64,000 nt of DNA from Longispora albida DSM 44784 (GCF_000379825.1 NZ_KB903833.1:311022-375021); one strand, 5' to 3'; positions 19,000 to 28,005 are shown, numbered from the stretch's first letter. Notes: generated from the letters alone by a model not told the origin. Made by a program: numbers and translations.

Positions 19000-20079
19000 G
19001 TGCGCACTGCACTGTATGAGCATCACCTGGCGCTGGGCGCGACGCTGACCGACTACGCCGGCTGGCGGATGCCCCTGCGCTACGGCAGCGAGACCGCCGA
19101 GCACCTGGCCGTGCGGGCCTCGGCCGGCATGTTCGACCTGGGCCACATGGGCCAGTTCGAGTTCACCGGCTGGCAGGCCGCCGAGGCGCTGGACTACGCG
19201 CTGGTCGGCAGGCTGTCGGAGCTCAAGCCCGGCCAGGCCCGCTACACCCTCATCTGCCAGGCCGACGGGGGCATCCTCGACGACCTCATCGTGTACCGGC
19301 TGGAGGAAGACCAGTTCATGCTGGTCGCCAACGCCGGCAACACGAGCCTGGTGCACGAGGTGCTGAGCGTGCGGCTGGCCGCCTTCGACGCCCAGGTCAC
19401 CCGGATCGACCAGTCGCTCATCGCCCTGCAGGGCCCGAGCGCGGCCGGCATCCTCGCCCTGATCTGCGACGCGCACCTCGGCGGCCTGCCGTACTACTCG
19501 ATCACCCCCGGCATGATCAACGACGTGCCGCTGCTCGTGGCCCGGACCGGGTACACGGGAGAGGACGGCTTCGAGCTGTACGTGCCAGCCGAGCACGCCT
19601 CTGCCGTCTGGTGGGCGCTGTCGGCGACCGGCGAGCCGCACGGCCTGCGCTCGGCCGGGCTGGCCTGCCGGGACACCCTGCGCCTCGAAGCCGGAATGCC
19701 GCTCTACGGCCACGAGCTGGACGCCTCCACCACCCCCTACGACGCCGGCCTCGGCCGGGTCGTCCGGCTCGACAAGCCCGGCGACTTCGTGGGCCGCGAG
19801 GCGCTGACGGCCGCCGCCGAGTCCCCGCGCAGGAAACGGCTGGTCGGGCTGGTGTCCAACGGCCGCCGCGTCCTGCGGGCCGGCCAGCCCGTCGTGGACG
19901 CCCGTACCCGCGAGCCGGTCGGCGAGGTCACCTCCGGGGCCGCGTCCCCGAGCCTGCGCCGGCCGATCGCGATGGCCTACGTGTCCACAGTGAACGCCCC
20001 GCTCGCCGTGGACATCCGCGGCACCCTCGAACCTGTCGACCTCAGTTCACTGCCGTTCTACCGAAGGAGCAAGTCGTGA
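19000..20079 (+). CDS. gcvT: Glycine cleavage system T protein (aminomethyltransferase)
   Basis: GcvT transfers the methylene group from lipoyl-bound aminomethyl on H protein to tetrahydrofolate, releasing ammonia. The 359-residue protein shows the T-protein signature: [12 protein letters not shown], the [14 protein letters not shown] segment, [13 protein letters not shown] and a [16 protein letters not shown] segment. The GTG start at 19000 gives [19 protein letters not shown] and has GGGAG upstream. The open frame extends far upstream, but that sequence is riboswitch and antisense to the oxidase. It overlaps gcvH by 4 bp (GTGA). gcvP is not in the window. Confidence 0.96.
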   Translation: MRTALYEHHLALGATLTDYAGWRMPLRYGSETAEHLAVRASAGMFDLGHMGQFEFTGWQAAEALDYALVGRLSELKPGQARYTLICQADGGILDDLIVYRLEEDQFMLVANAGNTSLVHEVLSVRLAAFDAQVTRIDQSLIALQGPSAAGILALICDAHLGGLPYYSITPGMINDVPLLVARTGYTGEDGFELYVPAEHASAVWWALSATGEPHGLRSAGLACRDTLRLEAGMPLYGHELDASTTPYDAGLGRVVRLDKPGDFVGREALTAAAESPRRKRLVGLVSNGRRVLRAGQPVVDARTREPVGEVTSGAASPSLRRPIAMAYVSTVNAPLAVDIRGTLEPVDLSSLPFYRRSKS

Positions 20080-20432
20080 GCCTGTCCTACACCGCCGAGC
20101 ACGAGTGGATCACCGGCGACGAGCCGGCCACCGTGGGCATCACCCCGTACGCGGCGGAGGCGCTCGGCGACATCGTCTACGTGGAGCTGCCCGAGCCGGG
20201 CACCGAGATCACCGCCGGGGACACCTGCGGCGAGCTGGAGTCCACCAAGTCGGTCAGCGAGCTGTACGCCCCCGTCACCGGGGTCGTCGTCGCCCGCAAC
20301 GAGGCCGTCATCGACGACCCTTCCCTGATCAACTCGGACCCGCAGGGCGAGGGCTGGCTGTTCCGCGTGGAGGTCAAGGAGGCCGGTGAGCTGCTCGACG
20401 AGGCGGCGTACCAGGCGCTGATCGCTTCCTAG
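20076..20432 (+). CDS. gcvH: Glycine cleavage system H protein
   Basis: This 118-residue lipoyl carrier has the lipoylation site at Lys58 ([11 protein letters not shown]). It shuttles the aminomethyl group between the P, T and L proteins of glycine decarboxylation. The C-terminal segment ([16 protein letters not shown]) is standard. It is coupled to gcvT by a 4-bp overlap and shares the riboswitch. Another locus must supply gcvP. Confidence 0.97.
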   Translation: MSLSYTAEHEWITGDEPATVGITPYAAEALGDIVYVELPEPGTEITAGDTCGELESTKSVSELYAPVTGVVVARNEAVIDDPSLINSDPQGEGWLFRVEVKEAGELLDEAAYQALIAS

Positions 20433-20443
20433 TCCCGCTGTTT

Positions 20444-20483
20444 CCCGCCCGGCCGCTGCCTGACTCAGGCGGCGACCGGGCGG
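20444..20483. terminator. Convergent hairpin after gcvH
   Basis: An imperfect stem (CCCGCCCGG...CCGGGCGGG plus inner GCCT/AGGC) lies between gcvH and the convergent SRPBCC gene and overlaps the end of the latter. It probably terminates both transcripts. There is no U-run. Confidence 0.5.
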
Positions 20484-20908
20484 GCCAGGTTCCGGGCCAG
20501 CCGTTTCAGGCCGGCCCGCAGCAGCAGCGCGCCGAACGGGCGGAGCACCGGCCAGCAGAAGCCGACCACGGCCGGCACGTCCAGGGACTCGGCCCAGGTC
20601 AGCCTGGTCCGGTCGGCTGGCAGCCTGGTGCACTCCAGCAGGCCAGGGCCCTTGAGCTGCTTGCCGCAGTGCAGGACCTTGATCCGGTACGGCGCCTCCA
20701 GCTGGCCGACCCGCATCAGGTCGACCAGCCGGAACGGGCCCAGCGCCGTGACCGCCTCGACCAGGCTCCCCACCGTGCCGTCGCCCTCCAGGACCCGCAC
20801 AGTGGTCAGCGGGACCCACTCGCCCTGCCGTTCCCAGTCCACGAGTGCCCCGTAGACCCGCTCCGGCGGCGCGTCGACCTCTAGCCGTGTGGAAACTTCC
20901 ACCCTCAT
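20465..20908 (-). CDS. SRPBCC / polyketide-cyclase-like lipid-binding fold protein
   Basis: This 147-residue protein has the START/SRPBCC layout: an N-terminal strand followed by the PPERVYGALVDWERQGEWVP segment, central strands, and a long C-terminal helix (PFGALLLRAGLKRLARNLARP). Family members bind hydrophobic ligands, but the ligand cannot be predicted. It stands alone between convergent gcvH and the sigma factor block. Confidence 0.8.
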   Translation of the reverse strand: MRVEVSTRLEVDAPPERVYGALVDWERQGEWVPLTTVRVLEGDGTVGSLVEAVTALGPFRLVDLMRVGQLEAPYRIKVLHCGKQLKGPGLLECTRLPADRTRLTWAESLDVPAVVGFCWPVLRPFGALLLRAGLKRLARNLARPVAA

Positions 20909-20974
20909 GCCGACAGACTATGGCTTCCCGCCCGGCCCCCGGCTATACATGGGCTACTCGGCACGGATCCGGGA

Positions 20975-21988
20975 TCAACCCCAGCGCAGGCCTTCGGCGA
21001 TCATCCGGGCATCGTCCAGGGTGAAGGAACTGCCGACGCTGATGACCACCTGCCGTCCGTTCCAGTCGTCGACCATCAGCTCCCACTGGGGCCGGCCCGG
21101 CGACGAGCGGTCCGTCCAGTAGGCGGTCCGGCCGCCGACGGTCGTGTTCGGCGCTCCCGGCGCGGGCCTCGTGTACTTGGGCATCTCCTCGATCCGCATG
21201 TCAGGGCTGAAGCCCAGGGTGGTGCTGGTGATCGCGCCCGTGTCGTCCACCATGCCCTGGCACGAGTACTGCGAGGGCCCCTTGGGCAACGCGGTCGCCG
21301 TGATCCGGGACTTGCATCCGACCACGGTGTCGAACCGGAGCCCGTTGGCCACCCGCATCACGGCCTCCTCCGAAAAGCCCTCGTACACCGTGACGGGGAT
21401 CCCCGGATCCGCGACCCAGGAGACCGCGTACTTGGGGCGGTCCGGGACCGCGCGGCCCACGAAGAGCTTGGCTGGCTTGCCCCCGACGGTGGTGTCCCGC
21501 TCGAAGTCCGCTGCCGGTATGACGAACGCCTGCCTGCCAGCGCTCACGATCGTGCCGGTCAGGCCCGGCTTCGCGTCGGAGCGCCGCTCCACCAGTCCCA
21601 GCCGCTCCTCGCCCAGCTGGGAGGTGAACCCCGCCGTCATGCCGGGCGTCTGGAGTGCCGGGTCGAGCGTGAGGTGGACGAGCTGGGGATCCGAGCCGAC
21701 CACCTTCGGGTCCTGGCTGGCGGGTACCTTGTCCCGCACCTGCGGCAGGTTCGGGAACACCTTCCCGGCCGGGGCCACCGAGGCGGGTGGCGTGCCGCTC
21801 TCCGGCAGCAGCGCTGGGACGGCGAGGCCGATGCCGAGTACCGCGACCGCGCCGAGCGCGACGGCGGTGTTGCGGCGGAGCCTGCGGGCCCTGCCCAGCC
21901 GGGTCGCCCCCGCGAGCAGCCCGGTCGTGTCGATCTCGCCGCCTTCGTGCGCGGTAAGGGTTCTGGTGATGTCCTGCTCGATGCTCAC
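20975..21988 (-). CDS. Membrane-anchored partner of the ECF sigma factor (possible anti-sigma)
   Basis: This 337-residue protein has a cytoplasmic N-terminal part of about 40 residues (MSIEQDITRTLTAHE, then an arginine-rich stretch), one transmembrane helix (NTAVALGAVAVLGIGLAVPALL) and a large extracytoplasmic domain with paired cysteines (VGCKSR...YSCQGM). The topology suits an anti-sigma or sigma-controlled membrane protein. A classical zinc-binding HxxxCxxC motif is absent. The GTG start has an excellent AGGAGGAAA ribosome-binding site and overlaps the sigma gene stop by 4 bp, so the two are one operon. The role is inferred from context. Confidence 0.75.
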   Translation of the reverse strand: MSIEQDITRTLTAHEGGEIDTTGLLAGATRLGRARRLRRNTAVALGAVAVLGIGLAVPALLPESGTPPASVAPAGKVFPNLPQVRDKVPASQDPKVVGSDPQLVHLTLDPALQTPGMTAGFTSQLGEERLGLVERRSDAKPGLTGTIVSAGRQAFVIPAADFERDTTVGGKPAKLFVGRAVPDRPKYAVSWVADPGIPVTVYEGFSEEAVMRVANGLRFDTVVGCKSRITATALPKGPSQYSCQGMVDDTGAITSTTLGFSPDMRIEEMPKYTRPAPGAPNTTVGGRTAYWTDRSSPGRPQWELMVDDWNGRQVVISVGSSFTLDDARMIAEGLRWG

Positions 21989-22476
21989 GGCTTTCCTCCT
22001 GTGACGGCTGGCACCTGCTGGTGCCGGAGCTTGGCCAGCGCACGGGAGAGGTGCACCCGAACGGTGGCCGGGGAGCAGTCGAGGATTTGCGCGATCGTCG
22101 TGTCGTCCAGGTCCTCGTAGTACCTGAGGACGATGGCCGCGCGCTGCTGACCGGGCAGTGCCCTGATCTGGCGCCACAGGGCGTCGCGTTCGGCCAGCGC
22201 GGACTCGGCGCTGGCGACCGGTACCGGTTTCCCGGGGTCCGGCAGGGTCAGCTCGCGGTGGGACAGGCGCCGCCACCACGAACGGTTCGCGTTGACCAGC
22301 ATCTTGCGGACGTAGAGGTCAGGCTGGTCCATTCCGGCGATCCGGCGCCAGTGGACGTAGGCCTTGGCCAGCACGTCCTGCGCCAGGTCCTGCGCGCGGT
22401 CGTGATCACCGGTCAGCAGCCTGGCCAGGCGGACCAGGCTGGGCCCGCGGGTGGTCACGTACTCCTCGAACGTCAC
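21985..22476 (-). CDS. SigE-family ECF RNA polymerase sigma factor
   Basis: This 163-residue sigma-70-like protein has region 2 (DRAQDLAQDVLAKAYVHWRRI, in two parts of the motif) and region 4 (LPGQQRAAIVLRYYEDLDDTTIAQILDCS). It is the short actinomycete SigE-type subgroup. The GTG start (VTFEEYVTTRG) is preferred because an AGAGAGG site lies 9 bp upstream. An in-frame ATG at 22485 has the ribosome-binding site touching the start. It is coupled to the membrane partner gene downstream. Confidence 0.9.
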   Translation of the reverse strand: MTFEEYVTTRGPSLVRLARLLTGDHDRAQDLAQDVLAKAYVHWRRIAGMDQPDLYVRKMLVNANRSWWRRLSHRELTLPDPGKPVPVASAESALAERDALWRQIRALPGQQRAAIVLRYYEDLDDTTIAQILDCSPATVRVHLSRALAKLRHQQVPAVTGGKP

Positions 22477-22536
22477 ACCGCACATCCTCTCTGCTTCGCT
22501 TACGCGAGGAAGAAGGCGGTGAGGCCGCCGATCTGT

Positions 22537-23454
22537 TTACTCCCAGTCCCAGCGGATTCCGGAAATCCCCGGGGCGACGTCCATGCTGGCCATGTGGACG
22601 GTGCGGTGGCCGGTGACGGTGAGCTCCGTGCGGTCCACGTCCGGGCCGTCGATGAACTTCTTCGTGTACTGGTAGCAGCGCACCGGCAGCACCCCCGGCG
22701 CGAACCTGACCTGGATGACGAGCTGCCCGGTCGGGAAGCGCACCCCGCGGTGGTAGTCCCTGCACAGCACCCCGCTGCCGTCGCGGATCTCGTACTCCAG
22801 GATGTGCGTCTCCCCGATCCGCAGTGTCCGGTCGAAGAGGAGCTCCGCGACCACCAGCCCCTCCGGCAGGTCGCGCCGGGTGCGCCCGAGCCGGCAGTTC
22901 GCGACGGGCACGACGTGGATCTGGCTGGCGTCGCAGCCGGCGTCCCCGTGGAAGATCGTCACGTACCGGTCGACCTCCTGGTGCGCCTTCACCACGTGCA
23001 GGCAGCGGCGGCGCACGGCCGAGCGGTCCGGCCCGACCTCCACGTCCTCGAAGAGGCTCACGGTGTGCAGCCGCCCGTCCGGGCTGTCGAGGTCGGCGAG
23101 GATCCGGTCGAGCGCGGAGATCGGGGCGATCAGCTCCGCGTACCTGCGGGCACCGGCGGGCAGGCCGGCGCCACGGCCGCGCGGGCGGGGCGGGCCGAGC
23201 AGCACGGTCAGCGCCGACGGCGGCAGGCCGAGGATCTCCTCCAGCGCGCTGACGGCGCGCAGGGAGTCCTGCCGTTCGGGGCGGCGGCGGCCCTGCTGCC
23301 AGTACGAGAGGGTCGCCACGCCGACGTGCAGGCCCTGCTCGGCCAGCCGGAACTGGATGCGCTGGAGCGCCAGCCCCCTGGCCTCGATCGCGGCGCGCAG
23401 CGCCAGGTGGAAGGGGCCGCTGCGTAACACGGCCGTCAGGTCATCACGCCCCAT
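22537..23454 (-). CDS. XRE-type helix-turn-helix regulator with large effector domain
   Basis: This 305-residue protein has an N-terminal helix-turn-helix at about 18-75 (GLHVGVATLSYWQQGRRRPER) and a C-terminal region of about 200 residues rich in beta-strands (VTIFHGDAGCDASQIHVVPV, VLCRDYHRGVRFPTGQLV). No enzyme motif is visible in the C-terminal region. Similar proteins with this helix-turn-helix are widespread and uncharacterised in actinomycetes. It has a good ribosome-binding site (GGGGAGGCGG). It is divergent from the secreted protease pair, with repeated GTTCAC sites between them. Confidence 0.7.
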   Translation of the reverse strand: MGRDDLTAVLRSGPFHLALRAAIEARGLALQRIQFRLAEQGLHVGVATLSYWQQGRRRPERQDSLRAVSALEEILGLPPSALTVLLGPPRPRGRGAGLPAGARRYAELIAPISALDRILADLDSPDGRLHTVSLFEDVEVGPDRSAVRRRCLHVVKAHQEVDRYVTIFHGDAGCDASQIHVVPVANCRLGRTRRDLPEGLVVAELLFDRTLRIGETHILEYEIRDGSGVLCRDYHRGVRFPTGQLVIQVRFAPGVLPVRCYQYTKKFIDGPDVDRTELTVTGHRTVHMASMDVAPGISGIRWDWE

Positions 23455-23497
23455 CGACTCCGCCTCCCCAGACGTCCGGCCGGGCTGTGTGTACTCA

Positions 23498-23541
23498 CGT
23501 TCACCGTTGTCGCGTTCACCGTTGTCTGTGAATGTTCACAG
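23498..23541. promoter_or_regulatory. Operator-like repeats: two direct repeats and one inverted repeat
   Basis: The 14-bp word CGTTCACCGTTGTC occurs at 23498-23511 and again at 23513-23526. It is followed by the inverted repeat CTGTGAA-TG-TTCACAG at 23526-23541. All three share GTTCAC. They lie between the XRE-type regulator and the secreted protease gene, so they are probable binding sites for that regulator. Confidence 0.6.
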
Positions 23542-23675
23542 GGCAGCCACTTCCGCGCTACCCCTGAGCGTGCCCAATTCACTGAGTTCTCGCTGGTTGA
23601 CGCTGTGGTGTTGTGCCGGGGGCCTGCCGGGCGGATCGTGTGCGCACCCCTTACTCCTACCCCTCAGGAGCAGTG

Positions 23676-24305
23676 ATGACCCGCAGACAGCAGTGGGGCC
23701 GGGCGGCGGCACTCGCCATCGCCCTCGCCGCCGCGCTGGCCTTCCCGGCCTCGCCGGCCACGGCGGCACCAGCGGCCGGACCGGCGGCAGGCCAGGCTTC
23801 GGCGACTGCCAGCCAGGGCCTGCTCGCCTCGCGCAGGCTGAACATCACCCAGCAGGTCCAGCAGTACTCGAACTGGTGCTGGGCAGCGACCGGTAACTCG
23901 ATCGCCGCCTACTACGGCTACTCCTACAGCCAGAACCAGTTCTGCAACCTGGCCTTCAACCGGTCGATGAACTCCAGCTGCCCGAACAACCAGGCGACGC
24001 TGGCCAACGACCAGGAGGCCTTCTGGGAGATCGGCATCGCGCCGGGCCGGTACGTGACCGGCTGGCTGTACTACAGCACCGTGCAGACCGAGATCAACGC
24101 CAACCGGCCGATCATGACCAGGATCCAGTGGTCCTCCGGCGGCGGGCACATGATGAACATCTACGGCTACGACACCGCGAGCAACTGGGTGTACTGGAGC
24201 AACCCGTGGGGTTCGAGCACCCGCTACAACTGGGGCACCCACAGCTACTACGTGAACAACAGCTCCTTCTCCTGGACCCACTCCCTGTACCAGATCGGCA
24301 TGTGA
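23676..24305 (+). CDS. Secreted papain-like (C39-type) cysteine protease
   Basis: This 209-residue exported protein has a signal peptide (about 1-31, ending ATA-APA) and a papain-like catalytic core. The nucleophile is Cys68 in QYSNWCWAATG, the general base is His158 in SSGGGHMMNIYGY, and Asn176 in WSNPWG is the orienting residue. The central part is rich in Asn, Ser and Tyr, as in extracellular proteins, and includes two further cysteines that may form a disulfide. The substrate is unknown. It has a CAGGAG ribosome-binding site 5 bp before the ATG. It precedes a membrane-anchored protein that is likely co-transcribed. Confidence 0.87.
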   Translation: MTRRQQWGRAAALAIALAAALAFPASPATAAPAAGPAAGQASATASQGLLASRRLNITQQVQQYSNWCWAATGNSIAAYYGYSYSQNQFCNLAFNRSMNSSCPNNQATLANDQEAFWEIGIAPGRYVTGWLYYSTVQTEINANRPIMTRIQWSSGGGHMMNIYGYDTASNWVYWSNPWGSSTRYNWGTHSYYVNNSSFSWTHSLYQIGM

Positions 24306-24316
24306 GGACAGTGACC

Positions 24317-25018
24317 GTGACCATGCGCAGAATGCTTTTCGCGGGCGCGGGCGCAGTCCTCGCCGCCCTCCTGACCGCCAGCCCCGCCTCGGCCGCTCCC
24401 GGTGTGAGCGCGCCGGGCCAGGCCGATCTCGACGCCGCCCGTCAGGCAGCTGTGGCTGCCATGCCCCGGGCCAGCCAGTTCCTCGCGGCGGACTCCGCAA
24501 CTGTGGCCGGTGACCCGGTCGCTGTCTTCACCCTCAACCCCGAGTTCGTCACGTCACCGAAGGCTCCCGTCGCGACGCTCGAATACGTGGCCACGACCGT
24601 CACCGGCGGCGGCAGGTCCGCGGCGGTGTGGACGGTCAAGAAGGACGGGGCGTGGACTGTCGTCAACATCGCCTCCGGCGGCGACGAGCAGGGCTACGCC
24701 TCTGCGGCCGGCGCCGGCGGGGTCGTGTTCCACGAGCCGCAGGTCAACGCCTGGTACGTCCTCCGTGGCGAGACGGTCAGCCCGCTCAACGCCGACGCCC
24801 GGGCCGCCGTCGGCGAGGGTAAGAGTGTTGCCGCGTACCAGAAGCTGGTCAGTGCCAGGTACGGCGACAAGCTGCCCGGGTCGGCCTACCATCGGTCCGG
24901 TAAGGCCGGTGGGTACGGCGAGGAGGCCGGCGGTTCCGGCTGGGCTCCGGCGCTGTGGCTGCTGGGTTGTGCCGCGCTGGCGCTCGTGGTGTTCGCGCCG
25001 CGGCTTCGTACCAGGTAG
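24317..25018 (+). CDS. Exported single-pass membrane protein paired with the protease
   Basis: This protein of about 233 residues has a signal peptide (MRRMLFAGAGAVLAALLTAS...ASA) and a soluble extracytoplasmic domain (WTVKKDGAWTVVNIASGG, VNAWYVLRGETVSPL). A C-terminal helix (WAPALWLLGCAALALVVFAP) ends in positively charged residues, giving a surface domain anchored at its C terminus. It starts 11 bp after the protease stop. GTG at 24317 is best placed for the GAGGA site; 24311 and ATG 24323 are alternatives. The family is not recognised. It may anchor, activate or be the substrate of the protease. Confidence 0.8.
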   Translation: MTMRRMLFAGAGAVLAALLTASPASAAPGVSAPGQADLDAARQAAVAAMPRASQFLAADSATVAGDPVAVFTLNPEFVTSPKAPVATLEYVATTVTGGGRSAAVWTVKKDGAWTVVNIASGGDEQGYASAAGAGGVVFHEPQVNAWYVLRGETVSPLNADARAAVGEGKSVAAYQKLVSARYGDKLPGSAYHRSGKAGGYGEEAGGSGWAPALWLLGCAALALVVFAPRLRTR

Positions 25019-25278
25019 CGAGGCTGGTAACAGTCCAGCCAGGCCAGACGAAGATCAATAAACGGTGCTGTTCCCCGGTCGCGAGCCACGCGGCCGGGGT
25101 TCGGTCCCGTGGCCTGATTCGCATTAAATGCACAATCAGTGGGTACAGGCTGGTATATCCGGCTGCCGGCTGGCATGATCTGGCCGTGACAGCACGGTAC
25201 CGGGCGGGGAGCCCTGACCGAGGCTACGCTGGTGTGATCAGGCATACGCCCACACCCTCGACGCCCGGGGAGCACGGG
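25019..25278. promoter_or_regulatory. Intergenic region upstream of the STAS gene
   Basis: This 260-bp gap contains moderately AT-rich sequence around 25120-25180 that probably holds the promoter of the STAS gene. I see no hairpin or repeat of note. Confidence 0.3.
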
Positions 25279-25656
25279 ATGACGTTTGCGGTCGACGTTG
25301 CCGACCTGGGGGGCCGGCAAGTACTCATCACCGTCCAAGGTGAGATCGACTACGCGACAGCACCGGATCTCAGAACGTCCATCTCGGAGGCCATCGACCA
25401 GCTCAGCCCGGCGCGGATCCGGGTCGACCTGGCGCGGGTGACCCTGCTGGACTCCACGGGGATCGGGATCCTGGTCGTGGCCTACCGGATCAGCAGGCAG
25501 CTCGGCATCGAGTTCACTGTGCACAACCAGAATCCGCTCGTCGACCGGGTGCTCGCCGCGGTCGGCGTGCGCGACCTGCTGTGCCCGCCGGCCGGCGCGG
25601 CCCTCGTCCCCCGCTCCCGTACGGGGCAGGGCGACCGGGCCGAGGAGGCGATCTGA
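25279..25656 (+). CDS. STAS-domain anti-sigma factor antagonist
   Basis: This 125-residue protein is a stand-alone STAS domain of the SpoIIAA/RsbV type. The phosphorylatable serine is Ser59 in LLDSTGIGILV. In this family the unphosphorylated form binds an RsbW-like kinase and frees its sigma factor. The RsbW-like gene at 57690 is a candidate partner, but nothing in the sequence proves that. The start MTFAVDVADL has GGGGAG upstream. The long open frame before it is not supported by protein-like sequence. Confidence 0.9.
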   Translation: MTFAVDVADLGGRQVLITVQGEIDYATAPDLRTSISEAIDQLSPARIRVDLARVTLLDSTGIGILVVAYRISRQLGIEFTVHNQNPLVDRVLAAVGVRDLLCPPAGAALVPRSRTGQGDRAEEAI

Positions 25657-25847
25657 GGGCTTGTGCGGGAGAAATCCCAGGAGATCGTCAGCGTCAGATC
25701 CGGGTACAGTGAAGATCTGCCGTGCGCGTCGATCCATGATCGATTGATGGGTGGATTTGCCAGCCTTTGCCCACCCGGGAACCTTAAAATTGCCTTAGCA
25801 ATATTCTGAGCTCTTTACTGAGCAGTCAGCTTCCGTACACTCAAGCC

Positions 25848-26039
25848 ATGTCCGCTGTCGGGGGGTACGCGAGGGAGCGCGAAGCGTTGCAGGGCTTCGA
25901 CTCCCCGGTCGAGCTGGCCAGGCACTACCGCCTCCTCGCCGAGCGGCTGCTGGCCGAGGGCCGGGCCGGAGAGGCCGCGGACGCGCTCCGCGCGGGGCTG
26001 CTGGCCATCGAGGCCGCCGGAGCCAGTTTCCTCCTCTGA
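25848..26039 (+). CDS. Small hypothetical protein
   Basis: This 63-residue protein is helical and rich in Ala, Glu, Leu and Arg (VELARHYRLLAERLLAEGRAGEA), like a short TPR or helical-hairpin unit. There is no obvious ribosome-binding site before the ATG, so it may be leaderless. It is convergent with the ABC permease, 14 bp away. Codon use matches its neighbours. Function is unknown. Confidence 0.6.
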   Translation: MSAVGGYAREREALQGFDSPVELARHYRLLAERLLAEGRAGEAADALRAGLLAIEAAGASFLL

Positions 26040-26053
26040 GGACTCCTCAGCCC

Positions 26054-27106
26054 TCACACGTCGTCCCAGGTGAACAGCCGGGTGGCGAGGAAACCGACCA
26101 CCAGGGCGAAGCCCAGCAGGATCCCCATCTCCGGCAGCACGCTCGTCCACGGCAGCCCCTTCACCATCACGTCCTGGATGCCGAGCACCGCGTGCCGCAT
26201 CGGCAGGACACTGGCGACGTTCTTCAGCCAGGACGGTGCGTTGTCCAGCGGGAAGAACGCTCCGGACAGGAAAGCCATCGGCAGCACGATGAGGTTGGCC
26301 ACGGCGCTGGCCGCCTCGCCGGTCTTCGTGAACGCCCCGGCCACCAGCCCGATCGACAGGAACGCCAGCGTCGCGCAGACGACCATCGGGATCGTCATCC
26401 ACCACGTCGGCGAGAGTCTCAGCCCGAAGAACGGGATCGACGCCACCGCGACGAAGATGCCGGTCTGCGCCAGCGCGATCAGGATGCTGATCCACACCCG
26501 GGCGCTGACCACGGTGAACGTGCTCACCGGAGCCAGCCTGATCCGGCGCAGGATCTTCTTCCGCCGCCACTCGACCAGGGTCAGCGCCGCGCCGAACGTG
26601 CCGCCCATCGAGATCGCCCACGCGAGCAGCCCCGGCGTCAGGTACTGGATCGGCTTGAGGGAGGCGTCCTCGACCTGCTCCGCCGACAGCGTGAACTTCG
26701 GCGGGGCACCGGCCCGGTTCGCCTCGTCCACGATGGAACCGAGGATGCCCTGCACGATCCCGGCCTTCACCTGGTCGGCGGCCGAGTAGTGCACGACGAG
26801 CCGGTCGCCGTCCGCCTCGACCGCCGCCGCGTAGTCGCCCTTGCGCACGGCTTCGAGAGCCTTGGCCCGGTCGGGTTCCTTCGTGATGTCCAGGACCTTC
26901 GAGATCGAGGCCGGCGGGGCCTGGTCGAGCAGCGCTACCTGGCCGATCTCGGCGATCTTCGCCCTGGGCGTGCCCGGGTCCTTGAAGATCCCGCCGAACA
27001 CGACCAGGAACATCAGCGGGAACAGGATCGTGAAGAACAGCGCCGTCCTGTCCCGGACGAAACCGCGCAGCATCGCGGTGGCCAGCGCGGCGAACCCGCC
27101 CCTCAT
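26054..27106 (-). CDS. ABC-2 type transporter permease
   Basis: This 350-residue membrane protein has one N-terminal helix (TALFFTILFPLMFLVVFGGIF), an extracytoplasmic loop of about 140 residues (VEADGDRLVVHYSAADQV) and five or so C-terminal helices. This is the standard ABC2_membrane_3 exporter layout. It is coupled by a 4-bp overlap (ATGA) to the ATPase gene upstream. Such pairs export drugs, lipids or antibiotics. The substrate cannot be predicted. Confidence 0.92.
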   Translation of the reverse strand: MRGGFAALATAMLRGFVRDRTALFFTILFPLMFLVVFGGIFKDPGTPRAKIAEIGQVALLDQAPPASISKVLDITKEPDRAKALEAVRKGDYAAAVEADGDRLVVHYSAADQVKAGIVQGILGSIVDEANRAGAPPKFTLSAEQVEDASLKPIQYLTPGLLAWAISMGGTFGAALTLVEWRRKKILRRIRLAPVSTFTVVSARVWISILIALAQTGIFVAVASIPFFGLRLSPTWWMTIPMVVCATLAFLSIGLVAGAFTKTGEAASAVANLIVLPMAFLSGAFFPLDNAPSWLKNVASVLPMRHAVLGIQDVMVKGLPWTSVLPEMGILLGFALVVGFLATRLFTWDDV

Positions 27107-28005
27107 GCGCGATACTCCCGCCCGGTCAGCTCCAGGAACACGTCTTCGAGCGTCGCACCCCGCACTTCCAGGCCACGCAGGGCATTGCGCTCGGCGAGGG
27201 CCGCGAGGACACCGGCCGGCTCCCTGGTCAGCAGGGTCAGGATCACGCCGTCGTCGGTCACCCGCTCCACACCGGACAGTTCACGGGCTGCGGCCTCGGG
27301 CAGCAGGCCGTGCTCGATGCTGATCCGCGTCGGGCTGTCCAGGCCCCGGACCAGCGCGGCCGGCGGGCCGGATTCGAGGATCCTCCCGTGGTCCATGATG
27401 GCCACCCGGTCGCAGAGCGTCTCGGCCTCGTCGAGATAGTGCGTGGTCAGGACGACCGTCCGGCCCCGGTGGTTGATGTCGCGCAGCAGATCCCACAGGT
27501 TGCGGCGCGCCTGCGGATCCAGCGCGGCCGTCGGCTCGTCCAGAAAGACAAGATCTGGATTGTGTACCAGCGCGCAGGCGATCGACAGCCGCTGCATCTG
27601 CCCGCCCGACAGCTTCTCGCACCGGGTACCGGCCTTCTCGGCGAGGCCGACGACGTCGAGCATCTCGTCGGCCCGGGCGGCGGGCACGCCGTACAGGGCG
27701 GCGAAGGTACGCAGCTGCTCGCGGGCCGTCAGCCGCTCGAAGAACGAGGAAGCCTGTAATTGCACGCCGATCCGGGGCAGCAGCCGCTGGTTACGCGGCC
27801 ACGGCTGCTCGCCGAACACGGTGACCCGGCCCGAGTCCGCGGCCCGCAGCCCCTCGACGATCTCCAGCGTGGTCGTCTTGCCGGCCCCGTTCGGCCCGAG
27901 GATCCCGAAGAACTCGCCCTCCTCGACCACGAAGGACACCCCGTCGACGGCCTTGACGTCCTTGTAGTGCTTCCGGATCTCGTCGACCACGATCGTGGGC
28001 CCCAT
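27103..28005 (-). CDS. ABC transporter ATP-binding protein
   Basis: This 300-residue ATPase has Walker A (37-45, GPNGAGKTT), the signature LSGGQMQRLSIA, Walker B (LVFLDEPTAALD) and the switch His (VVLTTHYLDEAE). The C-terminal extension of about 80 residues matches the drug-exporter (DrrA-like) group and ends DVFLELTGREYRA. It is the first gene of the two-gene exporter operon. Confidence 0.95.
   Translation of the reverse strand: MGPTIVVDEIRKHYKDVKAVDGVSFVVEEGEFFGILGPNGAGKTTTLEIVEGLRAADSGRVTVFGEQPWPRNQRLLPRIGVQLQASSFFERLTAREQLRTFAALYGVPAARADEMLDVVGLAEKAGTRCEKLSGGQMQRLSIACALVHNPDLVFLDEPTAALDPQARRNLWDLLRDINHRGRTVVLTTHYLDEAETLCDRVAIMDHGRILESGPPAALVRGLDSPTRISIEHGLLPEAAARELSGVERVTDDGVILTLLTREPAGVLAALAERNALRGLEVRGATLEDVFLELTGREYRA

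Noticed and set aside
23526..23541. CTGTGAATGTTCACAG as a CRP site
   Set aside because: The half-sites TGTGA and TCACA are 4 bp apart instead of 6; a local regulator site is more likely.
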